Shown here one piece after another: positions 17,404 to 25,727 of a stretch of 64,000 nt of DNA. How positions within the stretch are numbered: the stretch's first letter is position 1; the number at the start of each line of letters is the position of its first letter. The DNA lies in contig NZ_JACHIF010000011.1 in the NCBI RefSeq assembly GCF_014203045.1, forward strand, positions 1 to 64,000, in the 5' to 3' direction. Under the pieces are notes generated by a model. It saw only the letters and a program-made list of their open reading frames with translations, did not search any database and was not told the DNA's origin. The translations under genes and the position numbers were made by a program. The DNA is from Prosthecobacter dejongeii. Lineage in GTDB: Bacteria; Verrucomicrobiota; Verrucomicrobiia; Verrucomicrobiales; Verrucomicrobiaceae.

Positions 17404-18022
17404 AAACACCATTCGCGTCATGATCGTGGACGATCACTTTTTCACACGCATCGGCCTAACCGCGACGCTTAACCTGGAAGAAGGCATGGGCGTCATCGCA
17501 GAAGGTTCATGCGGACAAGACGCGATTGATCTCTACACGCAGCATCGGCCCGATGTCGTCGTGCTTGACGGTAATCTTCCAGACATGCATGGCACCGACG
17601 CCGCACGAGAAATTGTTAAACGCTTCGACGCAGCTCGACTGCTTCTTTTCTCAGTGGAGGAAACAGAGGAAGACATCCACCGCGCAGTCTCAGCAGGTGT
17701 CCGGGGGTACTTACCTAAACATGCATCCCGGCCAGATCTTATTCAGGCCATCCGCACGCTCGCCTCTGGCAAACGTTACTTTCCGCAACCCGTTTTGGGG
17801 AAATTACACGAGCGCCGCAGCCACGTCACTCTTTCAAGCCGCGAACAAGAAGTGCTTCAAAATATGGCTAAAGGCTGGCCCAACAAACTCATCGCCGCAG
17901 AGATGGCTGTCTCTACCGAAACCATCAAGACCTATGTGGCACGCATCCTAGATAAGCTGGATGCTCAAGATCGTACCCAAGCGGTGATGACAGCCCTTGA
18001 TCGTGGACTTTTGAAAAGGTAA
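17387..18022 (+). CDS. NarL/FixJ-family response regulator
   Basis: A 211-residue two-component DNA-binding regulator. The receiver domain (about 8-125) has the acidic pair VDD near the N-terminus, the phosphoacceptor Asp in VVVLDGNLPD, Ser in the Thr/Ser switch position (LLFSVEE) and the conserved Lys in GYLPKHASR. The C-terminal LuxR-type helix-turn-helix is LSSREQEVLQNMAKGWPNKLIAAEMAVSTETIK. The start overlaps the kinase gene by 17 bp, so expression is coupled and phosphotransfer from that kinase is expected. The target genes are unknown; the large secreted-protein gene 135 bp downstream is a candidate by position only. Confidence 0.93.
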   Translation: MQSPTENTIRVMIVDDHFFTRIGLTATLNLEEGMGVIAEGSCGQDAIDLYTQHRPDVVVLDGNLPDMHGTDAAREIVKRFDAARLLLFSVEETEEDIHRAVSAGVRGYLPKHASRPDLIQAIRTLASGKRYFPQPVLGKLHERRSHVTLSSREQEVLQNMAKGWPNKLIAAEMAVSTETIKTYVARILDKLDAQDRTQAVMTALDRGLLKR

Positions 18023-18156
18023 GTGGGCTCACCACATCCCCATATTTCCTGTTATCCTTCATCGCCGAATTTAAGGCTTAAGATTTACCATCCCCCAAAA
18101 AGGGGACAGCGCGAATCTTCCCCCCGCCTTCAACGACCGCTGAAATATGCGGCGTT

Positions 18157-21100
18157 ATGGCTAACCAACCACCTCGTTATCAACCTGGGTTAAGAGCCCT
18201 CACTTCTTGGGTGCGAAATATCGCCCTCAGCGCCACCCTCGCTGCAGGAGCGGCTTTTGCCGTGCCAGCAAATTTCGAAACTGGCGTAATCACCACTCCA
18301 GTCCAAAACACAGGAGATCAGTGGAACTCGATCACCTTTACACGCACCTTCGCCACCCCTCCCGTGGTCGTCATGGGCCCTGCTACACAAACAAATGGTG
18401 AGCAGTGCGTGCTGCGCGTGCGCAATGTTACAACCACGGGTTTTCAGTATCAAATAGACGAGTGGGATTTTAAGAACGGTTATCATCCGGCTGAAACAGT
18501 TCACTACCTTGCCCTCACCGAAGGAACTCACGTCTTCGGCACTCAGCGCTGGCAGGTGGGGCGCATCAGCGCGGTGAATCGCACCAATATTGCATCTACC
18601 CTCACAGGCTTTTCTACAGCTCCCGTCGTCTTGGGCCAGGTGGAGACCACCATCAACACCGCTGGAGTCGCCGGACTAGGAGTCAAGGCACTCAAGACCC
18701 GCATCAGCGGTGTCACCAGCACCGGTTTTCAGGTCAAGTTAGAGACGCAGGAACTAGATACAGGCACTATTTCCAATGAAGGCATTGGTTACATAGCCGT
18801 CTCCACGGGCACTGGTTATCTGGATGGCAAGGTGTTAAGTGCTGTGCGTACCACCGGTGGTGTCACCAGCACGCTTGCCACGGTCACATTTCCCGCGACG
18901 CGCACGGCCCCAGTCCTCATCGCACAGACACAGTCTGCAAATGAAATGGATCCTGGTGAAGTTAAAATGGCGGCGCTCACGACCACCAGTGTTCAACTTC
19001 GAATCCAGGAAGAAACCTCCGCAGCAACTGAAACCGCCCACGTCGCTGAAGACCTTGGCTACATCGTGCTCGGGGACATGGCTGGGGAAATCGCGGCCAA
19101 GGTGGAAGTGGGTGATGTCATCGTGACTCAGGCCAGTGCCACGACCTGGACCCCCGTCACCTTTGCCATGCCATATACAAATCCCGTCATCATCACCGGC
19201 CCACTCTCTTACCGTAGCAGCACCTCCATGACGATTCGCGTGCGCAATGTGACTAGCACGGGTTTTGAATTTCAAGTGGATCGCTGGGACCATCACACCA
19301 CTCAGAGCCATAACATTGCGGAAAAACTCAGCTACCTCGTCATGGAGTCTGGCACCTTCGCCATCGGCGGCACTCTTTGGCAGGCTGGGGCCAAAACCGG
19401 CGTCACCCAGACTGGCACAACCCAGGCCCTCGCCTCAGGCTTCCCTGCGGTCCCGGTCCTTTTCTCTCAGGTCACCACTGTGGCCGATCCACAAGCGGTT
19501 CAATCCCGTGTCAGTGCTGTCACGACCAGCAGCTTCGCTGTCGAATTGGATGAATCTGAAATTGATACCACCGCCCATGCTGCAGAGACCGTCCATTGGG
19601 TAGCTATGACTCAGGGCAGCAGTAATTTTTTCACCACGCGCATGCGTTTCCAAGCTGGAACCGGAACGAACATTGACAGTGCCTTCCGCACCCGCACTTT
19701 TTCTCGGCCGCATGCAGACCCTTACATCTTTGCCTCCATGCAGACGAAGAACGATACTGATCCCGCCACCCTCCGCTGGCGTTACCTCTTTGCAGATCGC
19801 GTGGACCTCGTCGCTCAGGAGGATGCCCACCCAGCCCAGTATGGCGAAGGCACCGTCAATAACACCCACAGTGCTGAAACCGTGGCTTTCCTTTCCGTTC
19901 AAGGAGCAGAAGACCTTGATGAAGACGGCGCACCCGATGCTTGGGAAACCACGGTCGGGCTGGACCCCAACAATGGCACCGACGGCGCGCTAGACCCAGA
20001 CAGTGACCTCCTCACCAGTCAGCAGGAATATCATAATCGTTTAGACTTTGTGACATCCAGCAGCCACACCGCTTTTACAGGCGGTGTTATCACCGTCAGC
20101 ACTGTCACAACCAATGGTTATGAAATCAACGACGTCACTGCTGGTATCACCAGCAGCACAAATGCTCGACTGCGCATCAATCGCAATGGAGGCTTCGCCC
20201 CCATGACGGTCAATTTCACACTCGCGGGAACAGCGACGACTGACACCAATCGCGCGCCTGCCAGCAGTGCAGACTACACCGCATGGACCGCTTCCACTGG
20301 CGGCACACAGGTTACTACCAGTATCCCTATGACGGCCAACGCGCAGAGCGTGGACATCTACATTCGCCCCGTAGATGACGGTCTCAATGAATATCCCGAG
20401 GGACTGCGGCTGACAGCTACCGCCAATGCATCTCTCTACACCATCACCTCTCCCACGAACTCCGTTGTTTTGATCAATGACTCCATGGACATCCCGGCGA
20501 ATGAAAAGCTCTTCCTGGGCACTTTCCTTGCACAAGGCACTGCCGTCACCAGTGCCTCCGGCTTTGCCACAGTGATCTTGAATGGGCCTAACAACAAAGC
20601 TCGCATCTCTACCGTCTTTAACGGCCTGACCACCCCCCAGGCGGACATTGATGGCAGCCATGTTCACTACAACGGCGGCACCATTGTGTATGGTGACCCT
20701 GACGGCCTGCCAAACGGCCCTCTTTCTGACTACCCTTGGACCATTGTGGACTCCGCTGGCTATAAAGCCCAGCAGCTCATTGATGCGCTGTTCCGTAAAA
20801 CACCGGCCGAACTCCTGTATGTCAACGTCCACACCACCCGCTACTCCAGCGGAGAAATCAAGGCGGAGCTCACCCGTGTCACAGGTGTTGGCCCCTTCGT
20901 CACCCCACCTGCTGCGCCAGGATTGGAAAACTTCACGACCGATGAACAAGTACGTCGGGACATCATCCGCTTCCTCACTCAGGCCACCTTTGGTGCTAAC
21001 CAAGCCGATGCCGATGCCCTCTATGCGACCATCTCAGGTGACAAAAAACTAGCCACCAACCGCATCGCCGCCTACACCGCTTGGATCAATGATCAGTGGA

Positions 21101-23091
21101 GCCGCAGCCAGACCACACTGTATGACTACCATCTCGCCGCAAATAACCAAGAGTTCGCTCTTCGCGGTCTTCAGGCAGATCTGCCCGCAGTCGTGGACAA
21201 TCCAGCCACGACCACCGTGGATGAAACTTACCCTGCTGCACCACCGCCAGACAACGCACTCGACTGGACTCGCTGGGGTTCAGTCCCCAGCCCAGCGGGC
21301 GCCTGGACCTACCGCCCCATCCCCCCAGGCCTCAACAAGGAGTCCTACGATACAGACCATATCAACCGCCGACGCGCCTGGTGGACAGTCGTCAACCGTG
21401 CTCACGATCAGCTTCGCCAGCGCACCGCCTACGCCCTGGAGCAGATCTTTGTCGTCTCGGATCGTGAAGGCACTGTGCAATCTCGAACCTACGGCCACAG
21501 CCGTTATTATGACATGCTGGGTGACTTCGCCGATGGCCAACGCCACCTCCAGCCGCCTAACGGCACGTATAGCAGCGCTACTGGAAGCACCATCACCTTC
21601 CGACATCTGCTAGAGGACATCAGCAAGAGCCCCATCATGGGCAAGTACCTTAGCCACCTGAAAAACCAGAAAGCCCAGTTCGATGTGAACGGAGTGCAAA
21701 CGCTTTCGCCCGATGAAAACTACGCTCGTGAAATCATGCAACTGTTCTCCATTGGCCTGCTCGAACTGCATCCAGACGGGACCATCAAACTGGCTAACAG
21801 CGGCCAACCCATCGCCACCTACGATAACGATGACATCAAGGAGCTTTCCAAGATCTTCACGGGCTGGAGCTTCGCCTACGTTCAAAACAGCGCGGCCAAT
21901 GGCTATGTCCCCACACTTGTTCAGAACACTTTCCTGAACGCCAGCGAAGGGGCTGAATACTTCCACCCTGGGTATGAAAACCCCATGAAAAACTTCCCCG
22001 CCTATCATGACGAAGGGGCCAAATCCATCCTCGGAGTTACGCATGATGCCTACACAGGCACCAGCACTGACACGACGGCGCGAACCAACTATGCAGAAGC
22101 AGATCTGGACAAGGCACTCGACACACTCTACAACCACCCGAACACTGCACCCTTCATCTGTAAACGACTCATTCAGCGTCTGGTCACCAGCAACCCTAGC
22201 CGTGGCTACGTTTACCGTGTCTCGCAGGTGTTTTTGAACAATGGCAGTGGAGTCAAAGGTAGCCTCAAAGATGTCGTTAAAGCCATTCTCCTCGACTATG
22301 AAGCCCGCAGCCTAACCAATGTAGATCCCCAGGTGGTCAACAGCACCACCTCGGTCAACGTGGGCTTTGGCAAGGTGAAGGAACCTCTCATCCGCTATAC
22401 CCAAATCCTACGCGCCTTCAATTCGACATCCCAGATCAATGTGGGAGATCTCAGCAGCTATGGTTACCCTGCTGGCCAGCTCGCCAATCTGGGCTCAGGA
22501 GCCACCAGCTATCGGTATAGCGATACCCTGACGGACCTCGGTCAGATTCCCAACAATATGCCGAGTGTGTTTAACTGGTACCTGCCAGACTATACACCTG
22601 GTGGCCGTGTGGCTGCGGCCGGTCTTGTCGCGCCGGAACTGCAGATCATGACGGAAAACCTCGTTGTCCGAACCGTGAACTACCACCGCACGATTGACAA
22701 TGGCTCCATCATTGATCCTGCCGCTACCACAGCCAGCGGCCAGTCCACAGGCACCATCCTCGGAGATGCCACGGGCAATCTCGACAACGTCTTCATCAAT
22801 CTCGCTAGCCTCACTACAGACTACCGCCTGGTGCGGGAAACGTCTGGCCAGACTGAGATCAGTGCGACGACTTATCTTGTGGATCGACTGGATGCCCTTC
22901 TGTGCGCAGGCTCCCTGAAGGCTAAATATCCCTACGTCTCAGGCGGCAAAGACCCGCGCAGCATCATCATTGATCAGACAGCCGCCACTTATGTGGACGC
23001 ACCACCGGTGACCCAGGCCAATGCCGGTTCCCGCGTGCGCACGGCCCTCTACCTCATCACCAACTCTCCCGAATTTATCGTCCAGAAATAG
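18157..23091 (+). CDS. Large secreted multidomain DUF1800 protein
   Basis: A 1644-residue exported protein; a hydrophobic segment at about 20-36 ending AAFAVPA serves as signal peptide. About residues 37-580 contain some six repeats of roughly 90 residues with the pattern PVV..GP....... VRNVTTTGFQ...DEWD......AETV.YLA, similar to H-type lectin domains. A calcium-binding DLDEDGAPDAWE segment with a following DPDSD lies at about 587-625. A Calx-beta-like region (about 640-765) and a CHRD-like domain (about 780-910, FLGTFLAQG to GEIKAELTRV) follow. The DUF1800 domain fills about 930 to the end (RDIIRFLTQATFG, ENYAREIMQLFSIGL, FICKRLIQRLV). The DUF1501 gene follows after 26 bp. Surface attachment or glycan binding is inferred; the DUF1800 function is unknown. 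Confidence 0.88.
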   Translation: MANQPPRYQPGLRALTSWVRNIALSATLAAGAAFAVPANFETGVITTPVQNTGDQWNSITFTRTFATPPVVVMGPATQTNGEQCVLRVRNVTTTGFQYQIDEWDFKNGYHPAETVHYLALTEGTHVFGTQRWQVGRISAVNRTNIASTLTGFSTAPVVLGQVETTINTAGVAGLGVKALKTRISGVTSTGFQVKLETQELDTGTISNEGIGYIAVSTGTGYLDGKVLSAVRTTGGVTSTLATVTFPATRTAPVLIAQTQSANEMDPGEVKMAALTTTSVQLRIQEETSAATETAHVAEDLGYIVLGDMAGEIAAKVEVGDVIVTQASATTWTPVTFAMPYTNPVIITGPLSYRSSTSMTIRVRNVTSTGFEFQVDRWDHHTTQSHNIAEKLSYLVMESGTFAIGGTLWQAGAKTGVTQTGTTQALASGFPAVPVLFSQVTTVADPQAVQSRVSAVTTSSFAVELDESEIDTTAHAAETVHWVAMTQGSSNFFTTRMRFQAGTGTNIDSAFRTRTFSRPHADPYIFASMQTKNDTDPATLRWRYLFADRVDLVAQEDAHPAQYGEGTVNNTHSAETVAFLSVQGAEDLDEDGAPDAWETTVGLDPNNGTDGALDPDSDLLTSQQEYHNRLDFVTSSSHTAFTGGVITVSTVTTNGYEINDVTAGITSSTNARLRINRNGGFAPMTVNFTLAGTATTDTNRAPASSADYTAWTASTGGTQVTTSIPMTANAQSVDIYIRPVDDGLNEYPEGLRLTATANASLYTITSPTNSVVLINDSMDIPANEKLFLGTFLAQGTAVTSASGFATVILNGPNNKARISTVFNGLTTPQADIDGSHVHYNGGTIVYGDPDGLPNGPLSDYPWTIVDSAGYKAQQLIDALFRKTPAELLYVNVHTTRYSSGEIKAELTRVTGVGPFVTPPAAPGLENFTTDEQVRRDIIRFLTQATFGANQADADALYATISGDKKLATNRIAAYTAWINDQWSRSQTTLYDYHLAANNQEFALRGLQADLPAVVDNPATTTVDETYPAAPPPDNALDWTRWGSVPSPAGAWTYRPIPPGLNKESYDTDHINRRRAWWTVVNRAHDQLRQRTAYALEQIFVVSDREGTVQSRTYGHSRYYDMLGDFADGQRHLQPPNGTYSSATGSTITFRHLLEDISKSPIMGKYLSHLKNQKAQFDVNGVQTLSPDENYAREIMQLFSIGLLELHPDGTIKLANSGQPIATYDNDDIKELSKIFTGWSFAYVQNSAANGYVPTLVQNTFLNASEGAEYFHPGYENPMKNFPAYHDEGAKSILGVTHDAYTGTSTDTTARTNYAEADLDKALDTLYNHPNTAPFICKRLIQRLVTSNPSRGYVYRVSQVFLNNGSGVKGSLKDVVKAILLDYEARSLTNVDPQVVNSTTSVNVGFGKVKEPLIRYTQILRAFNSTSQINVGDLSSYGYPAGQLANLGSGATSYRYSDTLTDLGQIPNNMPSVFNWYLPDYTPGGRVAAAGLVAPELQIMTENLVVRTVNYHRTIDNGSIIDPAATTASGQSTGTILGDATGNLDNVFINLASLTTDYRLVRETSGQTEISATTYLVDRLDALLCAGSLKAKYPYVSGGKDPRSIIIDQTAATYVDAPPVTQANAGSRVRTALYLITNSPEFIVQK

Positions 23092-23117
23092 TCCGCCCGA
23101 ATCGAAACCCGAACACC

Positions 23118-24767
23118 TTGACCTTTATGAAAAATCGCAAGCATCAAGATCACTTCGATACCCGGCGGAACTTCCTCTGCCGCTCCGCCTGCGCCAGCCT
23201 CGGCGTCACCTCCGTGGTCAATACCCTGGCTCACCTCCGCCTCGTCCAGAGCGCGATGGCCCAGAGCGCTCCGACGGATTACAAGGCCATCGTCTGTCTC
23301 TTCCTTTATGGAGGCAATGATGCCAACAACATGCTGGTGCCCACTGCCGGCACTGCGCGAACCAACTATGATACAGCACGGCCCACCACCCATCCACTCC
23401 ATATCAGCACCAGCGCCGCGCTCCCCCTCACGGCTCCAGCCGGTGGGTTCAATCAGGCAAGTGCTAGCAGCTTCGGCCTACACCCCAGCATGACCCACAC
23501 CCAGGGCCTGTTTAATAGTGGCGACCTCGCCTTCGTGGCCAATGTAGGCACCCTCGTCCAACCCATCACCCGGGCACAATACGTCGCCGTGCCGCGCACC
23601 ACGCCTGTCCCACCGCAGCTCTTTTCCCACAGCGATCAGCAGCTCCAGTGGCAGAGCAGCATCCCGGACAAGCCTTTTCAAAATGGCTGGGGTGGCCGCA
23701 CCGCCGAGTTGCTCAACTCCATCACCAATCCCACGAGCAAAGTCTCGATGAACATTTCCATCGCCGGCCAAAACTCTTTTCAAGTGGGCAGCAGCGTGGT
23801 GCAATACGCAGTCAGCACGGGTGGTGTCGTGGGCCTCTCTGGCTACAATGCCACCACCAATCCGGCCTACAACACCGGCACTTACGGTAACTCTGCCAAC
23901 TACGGCGTCAGCCCAGTTCAGTATGCCGCCAACAATTCAGGGAATACGCTCAAAGCGCTCGATACCATCACCAAGTTGACACGCTTAGAGTTAGGTGAAA
24001 ACGAAAGCCATTACCAACACCATCTTGAAGAAGGCTACAATGACGTCATGAAAAGGGCGCGCGACAATGAAGCTGTCGTCGGCGCATCCCTGGGCTCATC
24101 CACTGCTGCCATAGATGCGGCCTTTGCTGCCGCCTTCCCCGGTGTCACCACGCTGCCCGATGTAGCCAACCAGCTCAAAATGGTGGCTCGCCTCATGCAA
24201 GGCCGGGCGGCATTGGAGAACAATCGACAGATTTTCTTTGTCAGCATGGGCGGTTTTGACACCCATCAAAACCAACTCACCGACCACGCTACTCTCATGG
24301 GAAATCTCGACAAAGCTCTCAAGGGATTCAAAGATGCCATTGATGCCATCACCGCCGCCGAAGGCAGTGGCGACCTCTGGAATGACACCCTCCTCTTCAC
24401 CCACTCCGACTTTGCCCGCACGCTCCAACCCAATGGTGGCATTGCAGCTTCTGGAACCGACCATGGCTGGGGCGGTCACCAGATCGTTATGGGAGGACCT
24501 GTCATTGGACAAAATGTTTACGGCAACTTTCCTGACCTAGCCCGTGCCACTGGCCAGGATGTGGACAGCAACCGTGGCCGCTGGATCCCCACCCATGCGG
24601 TGGACCAATACGCCTCCGTCATTGCCAAATGGTTCATGAGTCAAGGCACCAGCTACGTTCCCGGCGTCACTGGAGCCAACATCAATGACATCTTCCCCAA
24701 CCTCGGTCGCTTCCAAAATTCCCTCACCATCCCTACCGAGCTCAGCTTCGTTGACTTCACCGTGTAA
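23118..24767 (+). CDS. DUF1501 family exported protein
   Basis: A 549-residue protein of the DUF1501 family, paired with the DUF1800 gene directly upstream as is usual for these two families. The N-terminus carries a twin-arginine motif (DTRRNFLCRS) and a hydrophobic stretch, so Tat export is probable. Family landmarks are VCLFLYGGNDANNMLVP early on, MGGFDTHQNQ in the middle, and LLFTHSDFARTLQPNG with DHGWGGHQIVMGG near the C-terminus. These His/Asp-rich motifs resemble the metal-binding pattern of the alkaline phosphatase/sulfatase superfamily. The biochemical role is not established. A second ATG three codons downstream (MKNRK) is an equally possible start. Confidence 0.9.
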   Translation: MTFMKNRKHQDHFDTRRNFLCRSACASLGVTSVVNTLAHLRLVQSAMAQSAPTDYKAIVCLFLYGGNDANNMLVPTAGTARTNYDTARPTTHPLHISTSAALPLTAPAGGFNQASASSFGLHPSMTHTQGLFNSGDLAFVANVGTLVQPITRAQYVAVPRTTPVPPQLFSHSDQQLQWQSSIPDKPFQNGWGGRTAELLNSITNPTSKVSMNISIAGQNSFQVGSSVVQYAVSTGGVVGLSGYNATTNPAYNTGTYGNSANYGVSPVQYAANNSGNTLKALDTITKLTRLELGENESHYQHHLEEGYNDVMKRARDNEAVVGASLGSSTAAIDAAFAAAFPGVTTLPDVANQLKMVARLMQGRAALENNRQIFFVSMGGFDTHQNQLTDHATLMGNLDKALKGFKDAIDAITAAEGSGDLWNDTLLFTHSDFARTLQPNGGIAASGTDHGWGGHQIVMGGPVIGQNVYGNFPDLARATGQDVDSNRGRWIPTHAVDQYASVIAKWFMSQGTSYVPGVTGANINDIFPNLGRFQNSLTIPTELSFVDFTV

Positions 24768-24785
24768 ACCTCAGACGCCCACAAC

Positions 24786-24814
24786 GCCCAGCCCTTCTTC
24801 AAAGGGGGCTGGGC
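24786..24814 (+). terminator. Hairpin after the DUF1800/DUF1501 operon
   Basis: A 9-bp G/C-rich stem GCCCAGCCC (24786-24794) with GGGCTGGGC (24806-24814). It lies 19 bp after the stop codon. There is no T run after it, so termination would be weak or the hairpin may protect the mRNA end. Confidence 0.5.
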
Positions 24815-24894
24815 CTAACATTGAGCCTGACTGTCAGTTTACAGATCCCTCAAGTCATCGTTTTAAGTTTATCCTCACCTGATTCCCCCTTTTC

Positions 24895-25548
24895 ATGAAA
24901 TCCGTCAAACACCTCGATTTCGCCATCGTTCTGATAACTATCCTCTCATTAGCATGGTGGATTGCAGGCGAACCCGAAGTGGCCTCAAGAGATTTCCTCA
25001 CGCAGCGTGCCGCCACTCAGGGGCCTATCGAACCTGCCTTCTGTGGTCCGTTACGCCCACCGATGCCACCGCCTCCGATTGACAGTCCTGACGGCATCCA
25101 TCTCTATGCCACCACACCGAAAGGCACTATTCATCCTCTGCCTGTGATTGAAATCGTTGACGCTCTTCCCGCTCCTGAAGGCATACCTAACCCAAAGTAC
25201 GGCAACGCTAACTACCCCAAAAACGAAACCCTCTTTGACGACGTGCAGACCGTCACTACGCTGCTTGAAGAATTCCGCCGTTCCTTTGGGGCCATGCCTA
25301 CAGGCGAGCTGAATGACGAAATCGTTCGCCGTCTCCAGGGGGAGAATCCCAAAGGCATCGCAGTCTTGCCAAAAACCCACCCCTCCATCAGTCCAGACGG
25401 CGAGCTCCTGGACCGATACGGCACCCCTTATCGTTTCCACCCTGAAAGCGCTTGGCAGATGACGATCCGCTCGGCCGGCCCTGACAAACAGATGTGGACG
25501 TCGGACGACCAACTCAGCGAAAACGCTCCCCTCACCACTCAGCTTTAA
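24895..25548 (+). CDS. Uncharacterised secreted or membrane-anchored protein
   Basis: A 217-residue protein with one hydrophobic N-terminal segment (about 9-25, FAIVLITILSLAWWIAG) acting as signal peptide or anchor. The rest is hydrophilic and Pro-rich. The C-terminal part, LLDRYGTPYRFHPESA to IRSAGPDKQMWTSDDQL, resembles the C-terminal end of GspG-like major pseudopilins (the D.wG.PY......IiS.GpDg..gt.DDi pattern), although the prepilin N-terminal motif is lacking. I cannot assign a function. It follows the DUF1501 gene after a hairpin and may be a separate unit. An upstream Shine-Dalgarno sequence is not evident. Confidence 0.7.
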   Translation: MKSVKHLDFAIVLITILSLAWWIAGEPEVASRDFLTQRAATQGPIEPAFCGPLRPPMPPPPIDSPDGIHLYATTPKGTIHPLPVIEIVDALPAPEGIPNPKYGNANYPKNETLFDDVQTVTTLLEEFRRSFGAMPTGELNDEIVRRLQGENPKGIAVLPKTHPSISPDGELLDRYGTPYRFHPESAWQMTIRSAGPDKQMWTSDDQLSENAPLTTQL

Positions 25549-25674
25549 GCGGGAACGAGCCGCCAGAACGGTTTTCCGCGAGACGCAGAAAACAGCAGGA
25601 GGGACGCCCGCGCTCCATGAAGAGCTGCCGCCCCACACGAAGCTTCCAAGATGCGGAACGTCCCACCTCTCATA
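25549..25674. repeat. REP-like intergenic element
   Basis: The space between this secreted-protein gene and the leuS terminator contains a G/C-rich segment whose minus strand reads GGAGCGCGGGCGTCCCTCC (near 25600-25617). Translated, it gives the SAGVPPA-type peptide that often appears in false genes made from intergenic repeats in Verrucomicrobia. Only one copy is in the window, so its repeat nature is from recognition, not from comparison here. Confidence 0.35.
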
Positions 25675-25711
25675 AACAAAAAAGCCGTGCTCCCAGGCAA
25701 GAGCACGGCTT
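25675..25711 (-). terminator. Intrinsic terminator of leuS
   Basis: On the minus strand an 11-bp stem AAGCCGTGCTC/GAGCACGGCTT (25682-25692 with 25701-25711) is followed by a T run and TTTGTTT. It lies 17 bp beyond the leuS stop. Confidence 0.92.
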
Positions 25712-25727
25712 CAACAAATCATCCGGA

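Noticed and set aside
18085..18110. TCCCC/GGGGA hairpin after the response-regulator gene
   Set aside because: The stem is only about five pairs and has no T run, so I do not call a terminator.
20041..21003. A 320-codon open frame antisense to the DUF1800 gene
   Set aside because: It lies within well-supported coding sequence on the other strand and shows no family motif.
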